Shown: positions 36,178 to 44,983, numbered from the stretch's first letter. The stretch: 64,000 nucleotides of DNA from Muricoccus pecuniae (GCF_014199205.1 NZ_JACIJD010000009.1:62001-126000), one strand, 5' to 3'. Notes: generated from the letters alone by a model not told the origin. Made by a program: numbers and translations.

Positions 36178-36333
36178 TTAGCGACGGCGCAGGATCATCC
36201 CGAGGACGAGGGCGGTGGAGGCGATGCCGGCCATCCGCATCGCGCCCGGCGTGTCCCCGGAGAAGGCGAGGACGAAGGTGGCGACCACCCCCGCCGCCCC
36301 GGCCAGCAGCAGGGGGGTGGAAAGGGCGCCCAC
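36178..36333 (-). CDS. Small membrane protein (51 residues) coupled to the LptM-like gene
   Basis: A short gene found by reading the minus strand: GTG at 36333, stop TAA ending at 36178, 51 residues. The product has two hydrophobic segments (about residues 5-26 and 36-48) joined by SGDTPGAMR and ends RRR, which would place the C-terminus in the cytoplasm. The GTG lies two bases after the TAG stop of the LptM-like gene, so translation is probably coupled. Function unknown. It could be a chance frame, but the stop-start spacing and two membrane helices argue for a real gene. Confidence 0.55.
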   Translation of the reverse strand: MGALSTPLLLAGAAGVVATFVLAFSGDTPGAMRMAGIASTALVLGMILRRR

Positions 36334-36335
36334 CG

Positions 36336-36614
36336 CTAGCGCGGGCTGGCCGGGCGGGCGATGGGGATGTCCCCCCGCTCCACGGGCTGCTCGGCGGTGG
36401 GGGCGCCGGGGGTGAGGGATTCAGCCGGGACCGACGCCGCGCCCGGCACCGCGCCCGGCACTGCCCCGGGGGGGAAGTAGGGATAGGCGCGGGGATAGAC
36501 GAGCGCGCTCGGCGGCCCCGGCGGCTGGATGGGGCCCACGCGCCCGCAGCCGGCCAGGGGGACCAGGAGGGCCAGCAGCGCCAGGCGCGCCGGGAGTGCG
36601 GGTGATCGCCTCAT
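36336..36614 (-). CDS. LptM-like small lipoprotein
   Basis: A 92-residue outer-membrane-type lipoprotein. Signal with basic start [11 protein letters not shown], hydrophobic core and lipobox VPLAGC (cysteine about 23), then [12 protein letters not shown], which matches the GC-x-x-GP-x-x-PP pattern of LptM/YifL, the small lipoprotein that helps LptD disulfide formation and LPS export. The rest is a disordered Pro/Ala/Gly-rich tail. It overlaps the end of argH (ATGA), the typical place for LptM (argH-lptM-lysA). lysA itself is not seen; the next gene is a 51-residue membrane protein. Confidence 0.75.
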   Translation of the reverse strand: MRRSPALPARLALLALLVPLAGCGRVGPIQPPGPPSALVYPRAYPYFPPGAVPGAVPGAASVPAESLTPGAPTAEQPVERGDIPIARPASPR

Positions 36615-38053
36615 GCCAGCCGCTCCATCCATTCCTTCGCCATGGCCGCCACATTGGCCGGCGCCGTGCCGCCATAGGAGGTGCGGGAGCGCACGGAGGC
36701 CGCGACGGAGAGCACACCGAACACCGCCTCGGTGATGCGCGGCTCCACCGCCTGCATCTCGCCGATGGTCAGCCCGGCGAGGTCGACGCTCAGGCTCTCG
36801 GCCTTGGCCACCAGCCGGCCGGTGACGTGATGGGCGTCCCGGAAGGGGAGCTTCAGCTCGCGCACCAGCCAGTCCGCGAGGTCGGTCGCGGTGGAGAAGC
36901 CCGCGCCCGCCGCATCGGCCAGGCGCCCGACCACGGGCTGCATGTCCCGCACCATGCCGGCGGTGGCGGCCAGCGCGAGGGCAAGGTTCTCGGCCGCGTC
37001 GAAGATGCCCTCCTTGTCCTCCTGCATGTCCTTTCCGTAGGTCAGCGGCAGGCCCTTCATCACCGTGAGCAGCCCGACGAGGGCGCCCGCGATGCGGCCG
37101 GGCTTGGCGCGCACCAGCTCCGCCGCGTCGGGGTTGCGCTTCTGCGGCATGATGGAGGAGCCCGTGGTGAAGGCGTCCGTCAGCTTGACGAAGTTGAAGT
37201 AGGGGTTGGTCCAGATCACCACCTCCTCCGCGAAGCGGGAGAGATGGGTGGCGCAGATGGCGGCGGCCGAGAGGAACTCCAGCGCGAAGTCGCGGGAGGC
37301 GACGGAGTCCAGGCTGTTGCGCGTCGGCCCGTCGAAGCCGAGCGCGGCGGCCGTCATCTGGCGGTCGATGGGAAAGCCCGTGCCACAGAGGGCGGCGGCA
37401 CCGAGAGGGCTCTCGTTCAGGCGCCGGCGGCAATCCGCCAGCCGCCCGCGGTCGCGCGAGAGCATCTCGACATAGGCAAGGAGGTGGTGGCCGAAGGTGG
37501 TGGGCTGGGCCGGCTGGAGATGGGTGAAGCCCGGCATCACCGTGCCCGCGTGCTCGGCCGCCTTCTCCACCAGGGCGCGCATGGTGTCGGCGAGCTGGGC
37601 GTCCAGCCCGTCGATCGCGTCCCGCGTCCAGAGCCGGACGTCGAGCGCCACCTGGTCGTTGCGGCTGCGCGCGGTGTGCAGGCGCTTGCCGGCCTCGCCG
37701 ATGCGCTCGGTCAGCCGCGCCTCGATGTTCATGTGGATGTCCTCCAGCGCCTCGCTGAAGGGGAAGCCGCCCGCCTCGATCTCGGCGCCGATCGCCTCCA
37801 GCCCCTCGCGGATCGCGGCCTCGTCCTCGGCGGAGATGATCCCGACATGGGCGAGCATCGCGGCATGGGCGAGGCTGCCGCGGATGTCCTGGCGCCACAT
37901 CTTGCGGTCGAAGCCGATCGAGGCATTGATCGCCTGCATGATCGCCGAGGGGCCGGCGGCGTAGCGCCCGCCCCATGCCGTGTTTACATGGGCGGGATTG
38001 GGCTTGGCGTGGTCGTCGGGCACGGGTGAGGGGGTCTCGATCAGTGGTGACAC
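36611..38053 (-). CDS. argH: Argininosuccinate lyase
   Basis: Last step of arginine synthesis: cleaves argininosuccinate to arginine and fumarate; cytoplasmic tetramer. About 480 residues. Family signature [12 protein letters not shown] (active-site loop with the catalytic serine), earlier [22 protein letters not shown] and N-terminal [13 protein letters not shown]. The GTG at 38053 was chosen; an ATG at 38095 would give 14 more residues of low family resemblance. The start lies inside the 5' end of the divergent tlpA. Its stop overlaps the next gene. Confidence 0.96.
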   Translation of the reverse strand: MSPLIETPSPVPDDHAKPNPAHVNTAWGGRYAAGPSAIMQAINASIGFDRKMWRQDIRGSLAHAAMLAHVGIISAEDEAAIREGLEAIGAEIEAGGFPFSEALEDIHMNIEARLTERIGEAGKRLHTARSRNDQVALDVRLWTRDAIDGLDAQLADTMRALVEKAAEHAGTVMPGFTHLQPAQPTTFGHHLLAYVEMLSRDRGRLADCRRRLNESPLGAAALCGTGFPIDRQMTAAALGFDGPTRNSLDSVASRDFALEFLSAAAICATHLSRFAEEVVIWTNPYFNFVKLTDAFTTGSSIMPQKRNPDAAELVRAKPGRIAGALVGLLTVMKGLPLTYGKDMQEDKEGIFDAAENLALALAATAGMVRDMQPVVGRLADAAGAGFSTATDLADWLVRELKLPFRDAHHVTGRLVAKAESLSVDLAGLTIGEMQAVEPRITEAVFGVLSVAASVRSRTSYGGTAPANVAAMAKEWMERLA

Positions 38054-38589
38054 TTGGCCGCCGCGGCGCGCTGGGCCTTCTGGCCGGCGGGACACTAGGC
38101 GCGGGCCCCGCCGCGCGTCCAGCGCGGGCGCAGGCGATCGGCACGCTGCGCGAGGACGGGCCGAAGCCGCTGCCCGCCTTCTCCCTGGTGGATCCCGGCG
38201 GGGAAAAGCGGGAGATCCCCTTCTTCGCGGGCAAGGGGATCGTGCTGAACCTCTGGGCCACCTGGTGCCCGCCCTGCGTGGAGGAGCTGCCGGCGCTGGA
38301 CCGCCTGGCCGCCCTCCTCGCGCCCGAGGAGATCCTGGTGATCCCCGCCTCCTCCGACCGCGGCGGCCGGGCGCAGGTGGAGCCCTTCTACGCCCGCACG
38401 GGGATCAGGAACCTCGGCATCTGGCTGGACCCGGTCTCGGCCGCCATGCGCGCCCTCGGCGCCCGGGGGCTGCCGACCACGATCCTGATCGACCGCGGGG
38501 GCCGGGAGCGCGGGCGGCTGGAGGGCGCCGCCGCCTGGGACGGGGAGGCGCTGGTGGCCGATGTGCGCCGGCTCTGCGGGGCGGCGTGA
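38047..38589 (+). CDS. tlpA: TlpA-family thiol:disulfide thioredoxin-like protein
   Basis: Periplasmic thioredoxin-fold redox protein of the TlpA/ResA type, 180 residues from GTG 38047 (GTG 38044 is also possible). N-terminal [18 protein letters not shown] with twin arginines looks like a Tat-type or Sec signal, cleaved near ARAQA. Active site CPPC in [18 protein letters not shown] (about 82-85) and the cis-proline in GLPTTILID. It may reduce cytochrome c or copper-site disulfides. Its 5' end overlaps the 5' end of argH on the other strand. A weak hairpin (38592-38607) separates it from tonB. Confidence 0.92.
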   Translation: MTLGRRGALGLLAGGTLGAGPAARPARAQAIGTLREDGPKPLPAFSLVDPGGEKREIPFFAGKGIVLNLWATWCPPCVEELPALDRLAALLAPEEILVIPASSDRGGRAQVEPFYARTGIRNLGIWLDPVSAAMRALGARGLPTTILIDRGGRERGRLEGAAAWDGEALVADVRRLCGAA

Positions 38590-38591
38590 GG

Positions 38592-38607
38592 GGGGCCTTC
38601 CGGCCCC
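38592..38607. terminator. Short GC hairpin between tlpA and tonB
   Basis: GGGGCC and GGCCCC form a six-base stem with a TTCC loop in the 21-base gap between converging genes. It has no T run and is only a candidate two-way terminator. Confidence 0.35.
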
Positions 38608-38610
38608 GCC

Positions 38611-39732
38611 CTACCGCAGGCTGAAGCGGATCGGCACGACGAGGCTCATCGTGCTGTCGAGATAGTCGTCCGGCAGGGGCGGCATGCTCACGCGCCCGAT
38701 CATCGCCTCCGCCTCCTCGTCCAGCTCCTCGTCGCCGGAGCCGCGGGCCAGCCGCGCGCTCACCACCCGACCGTCGCGGGCGAGGACGAAGGCCATCGTC
38801 ACCACCCCCTCCGCGCGCCGCGCCCGCGCCCCGGCGGGGTAGCGCTGGGCGCGCCGCAGCGCGGCCTGGATCAGCCCGACATAGCTCGGCGGGATGGAGG
38901 AGGCGCGCGCCGGGGCCGCCGAGGCGGCGGCGGGGGCCGGCGAGGGCGTGGCCGGCGCGGCGGCGACGGGCGGGGCATAGGCGGGTGCGCTCTCGGCCAC
39001 CGGCGCGCGGCGGGGCTGCGGCGGGGCGGGGCGGGGCGGCCGGGCCGCCTGCGGCGCGGGAGTGGGCGGCGGCGGGGGCGCGGGGGCCGGGGGTGGCGGC
39101 AGGGGAACCGGCTCGGCCGCCTCGGCGACCTCGGCGGGCGCTTCCTCGGGCGGGGGAAGGGCCTCGGGCTCGGGCGGCGCCACGGATTCGGGCTGCAGCA
39201 TCGCCACCGTCTCAGGCGGTGCGGGGGTCAGCGCCTCGGGCGGCAGGGCGGTCGCCGCCTCGGGCGGTGCGGGCGCGACCGCCTCCGGCGGCGCGGAGGT
39301 CACCGCTTCCGGCGGGGGCGGGGTGGCGGCCTCCAGGGGCACGGGCGGTGCGGCCTCGGGCGGGGGCGGCGTGGCGGCCAGGGCCTCGGGTACCGGGGCG
39401 GCGGTGGCCGGCTCGGTCACGGGCGCGGGCTCCTCGGTGGCGGCGGGCACGGGCTCGGGCGGGGCGACCGTCTCCAGCTCGATCGGCGGGACCGAGGCCT
39501 CCTGCGTCGAAGCGGGAATCAGCAGCGGCACGGCGGCGCCGAGATGCAGCAGGGCAGAGATCACCCAGGCCGCGGGGCCGAGCAGCCGGCGCCGGCCCGG
39601 CCGGGCCGCGGGCGCGACCTGGCCGGAGGCGGCCCGCATCGCCGCGTCCACCACCGCGGCGGGCGGGGCGGCCGCGGCCCGCGGCGGGGGCAGGACGGCG
39701 CTGCGCGGCCGGTCGGCGAGGAGTGTGGCCAT
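38611..39732 (-). CDS. tonB: TonB energy transducer
   Basis: Inner-membrane protein that carries the ExbBD-driven force to TonB-dependent outer-membrane receptors. 373 residues: cytoplasmic N-terminus, one helix (about 50-72, RRLLGPAAWVISALLHLGAAVPLLIP, with the TonB histidine), a long periplasmic spacer of proline-glutamate repeats (PPEA / APPEA units, about 80-190) and a TonB C-terminal domain (about 280-373, VGLIQAALRRAQRYPAGARARRAEGVVTMAFVLARDGRVV). It lies ten bases after exbD in the same operon. A second TonB-like protein is at 16.5 kb. Confidence 0.94.
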   Translation of the reverse strand: MATLLADRPRSAVLPPPRAAAAPPAAVVDAAMRAASGQVAPAARPGRRRLLGPAAWVISALLHLGAAVPLLIPASTQEASVPPIELETVAPPEPVPAATEEPAPVTEPATAAPVPEALAATPPPPEAAPPVPLEAATPPPPEAVTSAPPEAVAPAPPEAATALPPEALTPAPPETVAMLQPESVAPPEPEALPPPEEAPAEVAEAAEPVPLPPPPAPAPPPPPTPAPQAARPPRPAPPQPRRAPVAESAPAYAPPVAAAPATPSPAPAAASAAPARASSIPPSYVGLIQAALRRAQRYPAGARARRAEGVVTMAFVLARDGRVVSARLARGSGDEELDEEAEAMIGRVSMPPLPDDYLDSTMSLVVPIRFSLR

Positions 39733-39742
39733 GCGCCCGCCC

Positions 39743-40192
39743 CTAGCGCGCCTGGACGGCGGGCGCGGCCGCGTCGGCCTCGGCGATGAGAGAGACCCTG
39801 GTGATCCCCGCGCGGGTCACGCGGCCCATCACGCGCAGCACGTCGCCATAGGGCACGGCGCGGTCGCCGCGGACATGGACGGGGGCCTCGGGATCGGCCT
39901 CGTGGAGGGCGGCCAGGCGCTCGGTCAGCGCCTCCTCCGTCACCTCGTCCTGGCGGATGTAGAGCTTGCCGCCCGGTGCGACGGTGAGCACCACGGGCGG
40001 GTTGGAGGAGGCGGTGCGGGCCGCCGCCGTGCGCGGCAGGTTCACCGGCACGCCGACCGTCATCATCGGCGCCGCCACCATGAAGATAATGAGCAGCACG
40101 AGCATGACGTCCACCAGCGGGGTGACGTTCATCTCCGCCATCGGGGCGGCGTCGTCCTCGTCACCGCCCGCGCCGCCGAGGGACATGGCCAT
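39743..40192 (-). CDS. exbD: ExbD biopolymer-transport protein
   Basis: Proton-motor subunit of the TonB system (149 residues). One membrane helix (about 20-45, [24 protein letters not shown]) carries the essential aspartate of [11 protein letters not shown]; the periplasmic part holds the usual [16 protein letters not shown] region. It overlaps nothing but lies seven bases after exbB, and tonB follows after ten bases. Confidence 0.96.
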   Translation of the reverse strand: MAMSLGGAGGDEDDAAPMAEMNVTPLVDVMLVLLIIFMVAAPMMTVGVPVNLPRTAAARTASSNPPVVLTVAPGGKLYIRQDEVTEEALTERLAALHEADPEAPVHVRGDRAVPYGDVLRVMGRVTRAGITRVSLIAEADAAAPAVQAR

Positions 40193-40199
40193 GGCGATG

Positions 40200-40871
40200 C
40201 TACTCCGCCGCCCGCAGGCTGCGGCCTGGGGCGGGCCGGCGCGACATGCCCGCCGCCAGCTCCGCGATCGAGGCCTGGGCCGCCTGGCGGATGCGGGCGA
40301 AGCCGGTGGTGAAGCGGTTGTAGGCCATCACCGAGGGAATGGCGGCGACGAGGCCGATGGCGGTGGCGAAGAGCGCCTCCGCGATGCCCGGCGCCACCAC
40401 GGCGAGGCTCGTGTCGCCGCTGGCCGCGATGCCGGAGAAGGAGTTCATGATGCCCCAGACCGTACCGAACAGCCCGATGAAGGGCCCGACGGCGCCGATG
40501 GTGGCCAGCAGCGGCAGCCCGGGCTCGGCGGCGCGCAGGGCGGTGGTGAGCGGCGCGCGCATCGCCCGCTCCATCCGCTCGCGGTACTCGCCCCGGCTCT
40601 CGTCGGCGTCCCGGCCCTCGTGCCACTCGCGGGCGCCGGCGGCCACGACCTCGGCGGCCAGCCCGCCCTCGGGCGTCGTGCCCCCGGCGACCGCGGAGGC
40701 CAGGCGCCGCGCCTCGGCGCGCAGGCGGCGGGTGGCGGCGATCTTCTCGATGATGATGCCCCAGCAGGCGACCGAGGCCAGGGCGAGGAGGAGCATCACC
40801 CCCTTCACGATCGGGTCGGCCTGCAGGAACAGGGCGAGGGGGGAGAGGTCGTGCTGGGCGGCGGGGTTCAT
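40200..40871 (-). CDS. exbB: ExbB/TolQ-type proton channel
   Basis: Pentameric inner-membrane channel subunit of the TonB motor (223 residues). Three helices: one near residues 22-42 and the TolQ-type pair at about 120-145 and 160-185, with the motif [13 protein letters not shown] and the threonine/proline region [26 protein letters not shown]. Located five bases after the exported protein gene. With exbD and tonB it forms a full TonB energising set. Confidence 0.95.
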   Translation of the reverse strand: MNPAAQHDLSPLALFLQADPIVKGVMLLLALASVACWGIIIEKIAATRRLRAEARRLASAVAGGTTPEGGLAAEVVAAGAREWHEGRDADESRGEYRERMERAMRAPLTTALRAAEPGLPLLATIGAVGPFIGLFGTVWGIMNSFSGIAASGDTSLAVVAPGIAEALFATAIGLVAAIPSVMAYNRFTTGFARIRQAAQASIAELAAGMSRRPAPGRSLRAAE

Positions 40872-40876
40872 CGGGG

Positions 40877-41344
40877 TCACTTCTCCAGCGCCACGCCCTG
40901 GGCGCGCGACGAGACGGTGAGGCGGGACAGGCAGGCGGCCGGGGCGTCCGGCCCGCAGGCGAGCACGTCGTTCAGCAGGAGGTGGCCCACGCCGTCGCAG
41001 GGCGTACCGGCGAGGTCGAAGATGCGGGCCATCGTCTTCTCGGCCGGCAGGGGGCCGAGATCGAGGGCGAGGCGCCGGCTCACCACCCCGTCGCGGCCGA
41101 AGACCACGAGGTCGAGGCGGAGCGGATCCACCGGGGCGCCTGGATTGCGCGCGAGCATCCACACCCGGCAGCCCTGGGCCTGCGCCTCCAGCCGGTTCAG
41201 CTCGAGGGTGACGGGCGCGGGCTGGGAGAGGGCCGGGCGGGGGAGCAGGGCCGCGGCGGCCAGCGCCGCGGCCGCCAGCAGCACCGTCGGGAGGGCGGTC
41301 CGCGGCTTCGGCAGGGAGCGGGCGACGGGCATGTCTCTGCGCAT
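40877..41344 (-). CDS. Exported protein leading the exbBD-tonB operon
   Basis: A 155-residue protein with a signal peptide (about 1-41, [25 protein letters not shown] then LSQP). The mature part has cysteines in GCRVW, GTPCDG, VLACGPD and AACLS, so one or two disulfides are likely. The Pfam-type family is not recognised by eye; similar small exported proteins sit ahead of exbB in other alphaproteobacteria, recalled generally. It is first in the operon (exported protein, exbB, exbD, tonB) and is close to a palindromic operator at 41513-41536, so iron control is likely. Confidence 0.7.
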   Translation of the reverse strand: MRRDMPVARSLPKPRTALPTVLLAAAALAAAALLPRPALSQPAPVTLELNRLEAQAQGCRVWMLARNPGAPVDPLRLDLVVFGRDGVVSRRLALDLGPLPAEKTMARIFDLAGTPCDGVGHLLLNDVLACGPDAPAACLSRLTVSSRAQGVALEK

Positions 41345-41630
41345 CCTTCTCTCGCGGCGGGTTGCCCCACGGGCGTCTCGCGGCGTGGCGCCCCGCGAGG
41401 GGCTTTCCCGGCCGGCGCGATCGGGGATGGGGGCCTCGGCGGGGGGCGCCGGGCCGCGATGCGCCGGCCGGAGGTGGGCGCTCTACCGCGGATGCGAAGC
41501 GGATGCAACGAAGTTGAGAACCAATTGCATCTCAACCGGCGCCCAACTCCCCGTGATCCACCCGGCCCCGCGCATCCCGCCCGGGGCTGGGGCGTAGGAA
41601 GCGCTGCACGCCCACGGGAAAGGGAAGACC
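41345..41630. other. 286-base divergent control region
   Basis: Between the exbBD-tonB operon (minus) and a small acidic protein gene (plus). Contains a clear 24-base palindrome at 41513-41536, treated as a separate entry. No gene seen. Confidence 0.6.
41513..41536. promoter_or_regulatory. 24-base palindromic operator, Fur/Irr-type candidate
   Basis: GTTGAGA-AC-CAATTG-CA-TCTCAAC is a palindrome with exact dyad centre at 41524/41525; only two of twelve base pairs fail. Half-sites TTGAGA / TCTCAA and the A/T-rich centre are the style of iron-regulator boxes. It stands out from the surrounding GC-rich sequence, lies 169 bases before the exbB operon, and 95 bases before the small acidic protein gene. 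Confidence 0.6.
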
Positions 41631-41837
41631 ATGTCCGAGCAGCCGAAGATCGACATCGAGGGCGAGAGCGAGCCGGTGGTGGCCCTCGCCCTGCTGCGGA
41701 TCATCATGGAGAACTCGAAGGAGGGGGTGGAGCACGACCGCGACTGGATCCTCTCCACCTATGCCGACTGCCTCGCCGTCGTGGGTGGGGCGGAGGTGTC
41801 CTACGAGGACGAGGAGGACGAGGAGGACGAGGGCTAG
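41631..41837 (+). CDS. Small acidic protein of unknown function
   Basis: A 68-residue protein with a good ribosome site (GGGAAAGGGAAG just upstream) and a normal ATG. The middle is helical (VVALALLRIIMENSKEGVEHDRDWILSTYADCLAVV) and the last 16 residues are almost all glutamate/aspartate. It lies in the divergent region with the exbB-tonB operon and 52 bases before an exonuclease gene. Function not recognised; a protein-binding or metal-interacting role would be speculation. Confidence 0.65.
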   Translation: MSEQPKIDIEGESEPVVALALLRIIMENSKEGVEHDRDWILSTYADCLAVVGGAEVSYEDEEDEEDEG

Positions 41838-41889
41838 CTCCCTCCGGGCGGGGGCGGCCACGCCCCGCGGCTTGGCGTCGCGGGGCGCG

Positions 41890-42528
41890 ATGGGCGAGAA
41901 TGGCCGCATCCCGCCCCCTCTCCCAGGACCCGCCTTGCCCCTTCGCAGCCCCGGGCCCGGTGCCGCCGGCCAGCCCGTCATCGTCTTCGACACGGAAACC
42001 ACGGGCTGCACGGGCACGGACCGCGTCGTCTCCCTCGGCGCCGTGCGGCTGGACGCCGCGCTGGAGCCGGAGGCGACGCTGCACCTCGTCTTCGCCCCCG
42101 GCATCCGCTGCCACTTCGGCGCCTTCCGCGTCCACGGCCTCTCGGACGCCTATCTCGCGCGCCAGCCCGGCTTCGCCGAGCACGCGGAGGAGGTGGCGGG
42201 TTTCTTCGGCGGCGCGCTCGGCTGCGCGCACAACATGTCCTTCGACCGCCGGATGCTCGGCGCCGAGTTCGACCGGCTGGACATGCCCCGCCCCTGGTCC
42301 GGCGAGTTCTGCACGATGCTCGCCTGGCGCCGGCAGCGGCCCAGGGAAAAGTCGGGCCTCGCTCACGCCTCCGCCGCCTGCGGCCTGGCGCGGGAGACGG
42401 CGCTGCACGGGGCGCTGGAGGATGCCTGGCTCGCCGCCAACCTGCTGCGCGCCCTCCACGGCCTGCCCCCCGCGCCGATGCGGCTGCACGGCTTCACCAA
42501 TGACCGCGCAGGGGATATGGCGGCCTGA
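41890..42528 (+). CDS. DnaQ-like 3'-5' exonuclease
   Basis: A 212-residue DEDD-superfamily exonuclease (proofreading-like). Exo I is VFDTETTGC (about 32-40), Exo II the NMSFDRRML region (asparagine-aspartate type, about 113-122), and Exo III the HGALEDAWLAANLL region, where H-x4-D gives the DEDDh type. It would degrade single-stranded DNA or RNA from 3' ends. The N-terminal ~25 residues are a proline-rich tail. The start ATG at 41890 is preferred over longer versions because the family begins shortly after. Followed by a CoA-transferase pair. Confidence 0.9.
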   Translation: MGENGRIPPPLPGPALPLRSPGPGAAGQPVIVFDTETTGCTGTDRVVSLGAVRLDAALEPEATLHLVFAPGIRCHFGAFRVHGLSDAYLARQPGFAEHAEEVAGFFGGALGCAHNMSFDRRMLGAEFDRLDMPRPWSGEFCTMLAWRRQRPREKSGLAHASAACGLARETALHGALEDAWLAANLLRALHGLPPAPMRLHGFTNDRAGDMAA

Positions 42529-42547
42529 CCAGGGAAAGGGGTCCGAC

Positions 42548-43243
42548 GTGATCGACAAGATCGTCCGGGACATGGCCGCCGCCATGGAAGGCGTGCGGGA
42601 CGGCAGCACCGTGCTGGTCGGCGGCTTCGGCGCGGCGGGCCAGCCCGACGACCTGATCGACGGGCTGATCGAGCAGGGGGCGAAGGACCTCACCATCGTC
42701 GCCAACAACGCGGGCACGGGGCGCACCGGGCTGGCCCGGCTGATGGAGCTGGGCCGGGTGCGCAAGATCATCTGCTCCTTCCCGCGCAGCGCGGGATCGG
42801 TGGTGTTCGAGGAGCTGTACAAGGCCGGCAGGCTGGAGCTGGAGATCGTGCCCCAGGGCACGCTGGCCGAGCGGATGCGCGCCGCTGGCGCGGGCGTGCC
42901 CGCCTTCTACACCCCCACCGCCGCCGGCACGAAGCTCGCGCAGGGCAAGGAGGTGCGCGAGTTCGGCGGCCGCCCGCACGTGATGGAGCTTGCCCTGCCC
43001 GGCGACGTCGCGCTGGTGGAGGCCTGGGAGGCCGACCGCTGGGGCAACCTCACCTACCGGCGCAGCGGGCGGAACTTCAATCCCGTGATGGCGATGGCAG
43101 GGAAGCTCACCATCGTGCAGGCGCAGAGGATCGTGGATCTCGGCGCCATCGACGGGGAGCGCGTGGTCACGCCCGGCATCTTCGTGGACCGGGTGGTCAA
43201 CGTAAAGCGCGCTGCACCCTGGGGCGAGGCGGACGCGGCGTGA
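42548..43243 (+). CDS. scoA: 3-oxoacid CoA-transferase subunit A
   Basis: Subunit A of a succinyl-CoA:3-ketoacid (or 3-oxoadipate) CoA-transferase, which moves CoA from succinyl-CoA onto a 3-oxoacid. 231 residues. The oxyanion-hole region VGGFGAAGQPDDLIDGL (about 24-40) and NNAGTGRTGLARL, and the late GNLTYRRSGRNFNPVMAMAG segment fit. GTG start. The B subunit follows 28 bases later. Whether the substrate is acetoacetate or 3-oxoadipate (PcaI) cannot be decided from sequence. Confidence 0.93.
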   Translation: MIDKIVRDMAAAMEGVRDGSTVLVGGFGAAGQPDDLIDGLIEQGAKDLTIVANNAGTGRTGLARLMELGRVRKIICSFPRSAGSVVFEELYKAGRLELEIVPQGTLAERMRAAGAGVPAFYTPTAAGTKLAQGKEVREFGGRPHVMELALPGDVALVEAWEADRWGNLTYRRSGRNFNPVMAMAGKLTIVQAQRIVDLGAIDGERVVTPGIFVDRVVNVKRAAPWGEADAA

Positions 43244-43271
43244 CGCCCCGGGAATGACGGAGGAACGATCC

Positions 43272-43952
43272 ATGCAACCCTGGTCCCGCACCCAGATGGC
43301 CGCCCGGGCCGCAAAGGACATCCCGGACGGCTGGTATTGCAATCTCGGCATCGGCATGCCGACCCTCATCGCCGACCACATCCCCGAGGGGCGTGAGGTG
43401 GTGCTGCACTCGGAGAACGGCATCCTCGGCATGGGCCCCGCGCCGGAGAAGGGCCAGGAGGACGCCTGGCTGATCAATGCGGGCAAGCAGCCCGTCACCC
43501 TCCATCCCGGCGGCAGCTACTTCCACCACGCCGACAGCTTCGCGATGATCCGCGGCGGCCATATCGACCTCTGCGTCCTCGGTGCCTTCGAGGTGGCGGC
43601 GAACGGCGACATCGCGAACTGGGCGACGAGCGAGAACGACAGCGCCCCCGCGGTGGGCGGCGCGATGGACCTCGCCGCCGGCGCGAAGCGCGTCTGGGTG
43701 ATGATGGAGCACACCACCAAGGACGGCCGCCCGAAGCTCGTCGAGCGCTGCTCCTACCCGCTGACGGCGATGCGGGCGGTGGCGCGCGTCTACACCAACC
43801 TCGCCGTGCTGGACGTGACGGAAGAGGGCTTCGCCGTGCGCGACCTCGCGCCGGGGGTGACGATGGAGGAGCTGCGCGCCGTCACCGCCGCGCCGCTGCG
43901 AGAGGCAACCGCCGCGCCGCCGCGCGATGCGAGGGAGACGGCCGCGGGCTGA
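43272..43952 (+). CDS. scoB: 3-oxoacid CoA-transferase subunit B
   Basis: Catalytic subunit (226 residues) partnering the gene before it. The active-site glutamate is in LHSENGILGMG (about 52), the family motif. Ribosome site GGAGGAA six bases before ATG 43272. NLGIGMPTLIADHIP and GGHIDLCVLGAFEV are further landmarks. The C-terminal tail is Ala/Arg-rich and disordered. Paralogue name PcaJ also possible. Confidence 0.94.
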   Translation: MQPWSRTQMAARAAKDIPDGWYCNLGIGMPTLIADHIPEGREVVLHSENGILGMGPAPEKGQEDAWLINAGKQPVTLHPGGSYFHHADSFAMIRGGHIDLCVLGAFEVAANGDIANWATSENDSAPAVGGAMDLAAGAKRVWVMMEHTTKDGRPKLVERCSYPLTAMRAVARVYTNLAVLDVTEEGFAVRDLAPGVTMEELRAVTAAPLREATAAPPRDARETAAG

Positions 43953-43996
43953 GCGCAGGGGTCCTCCCGCCGTTGCCCGGGCGGGGGAGGGCTGTT

Positions 43997-44983
43997 ATGG
44001 AGCGGCGCCTCGGCGCCATGGGTTCCATGATTACCTGCTCTCTTGTCGTTCCCATTTACCGGAACGAGGAAAACCTGCCCGATCTCATTGAGGCGCTGAC
44101 GCGGATGGCGGCGCGCGTGCCGGGCTTCGAGGCGGTGCTGGTGGTGGACGCCTCGCCCGACAATTCCGAGGCGCTGCTGCGCGCCGCCCTGCCCAATCTC
44201 GGCTTTCCCGCGCAGCTCCTCGCCCTGTCCCGCAACTTCGGCGCCTTTGCCGCCATCCGTGAGGGATTAGCCGCGGCGCGCGGCCGCTTCTTCGCCGTGA
44301 TGGCGGCCGACCTGCAGGAACCGCCGGAACTGGCGGAGAGCTTCTTCGAGGCGCTGCGCGACGACCGGGCCGATCTCTGCCTCGGCGTCCGCGCCTCCCG
44401 CCAGGATCCCGGCCTCTCGCGCTTCCTCTCGAAGACCTACTGGGGCCTCTACCGCCGCTTCGTGATGCGCGAGGTGCCCGCGGGCGGGGTGGACATCTTC
44501 GGCTGCAACGAGGCGGTCCGCACGGCGCTCCTCTCCCTCGACGAGCGCTCGGGCTCCCTGATCGGCCAGCTCTTCTGGGTCGGCTTCCGGCGGCTCGAGA
44601 TGCCCTATCACCGGCGGGCGCGCACGAAGGGGACCAGCGCCTGGGTCCTCTCGAAGCGCCTTCGCTACTTCGTGGACAGCGTCTTCGCCTTCTCCGACCT
44701 GCCGATCTCGCTCCTCGTCGGAATCGGCGCCGTCGGCGGCGCGCTCTCCGTCCTGGTCGCCGCGGTGGTCATGCTGGCCTGGCTGTTCCACGACATCCCC
44801 GTGGAAGGCTACGTCCCCATCATGATCGCGGTGCTGTTCTTCGGCTTCATGACCCTGCTCTCGCTCGGCATCATCGGCGTCTATGTCTGGCGCATCAGCG
44901 AGAACGTGCGAGGGCGGCCGAACGCCATCGTCGCCCGCCGCCAGCTGAATGACGGCAGCCTCATCGCGGAACCCTCCGCGTGA
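43997..44983 (+). CDS. GT2 glycosyltransferase, polyprenyl-phosphate type
   Basis: Membrane-bound family-2 glycosyltransferase of the GtrB/DPM/ArnC type, 328 residues. N-terminal nucleotide-sugar domain LVVPIYRNEENLPDLIEAL, then VVDASPD and ADLQEPPE metal-binding segments; C-terminal pair of helices (about 238-262 and 273-298; SLLVGIGAVGGALSVLVAAVVM and IMIAVLFFGFMTLLSLGIIGVYVWR). It should load a sugar onto undecaprenyl phosphate. The ATG at 43997 follows GGGAGGG by six bases. Its stop overlaps the sugar-maturation fusion gene, pointing to shared use of one sugar. Confidence 0.88.
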   Translation: MERRLGAMGSMITCSLVVPIYRNEENLPDLIEALTRMAARVPGFEAVLVVDASPDNSEALLRAALPNLGFPAQLLALSRNFGAFAAIREGLAAARGRFFAVMAADLQEPPELAESFFEALRDDRADLCLGVRASRQDPGLSRFLSKTYWGLYRRFVMREVPAGGVDIFGCNEAVRTALLSLDERSGSLIGQLFWVGFRRLEMPYHRRARTKGTSAWVLSKRLRYFVDSVFAFSDLPISLLVGIGAVGGALSVLVAAVVMLAWLFHDIPVEGYVPIMIAVLFFGFMTLLSLGIIGVYVWRISENVRGRPNAIVARRQLNDGSLIAEPSA

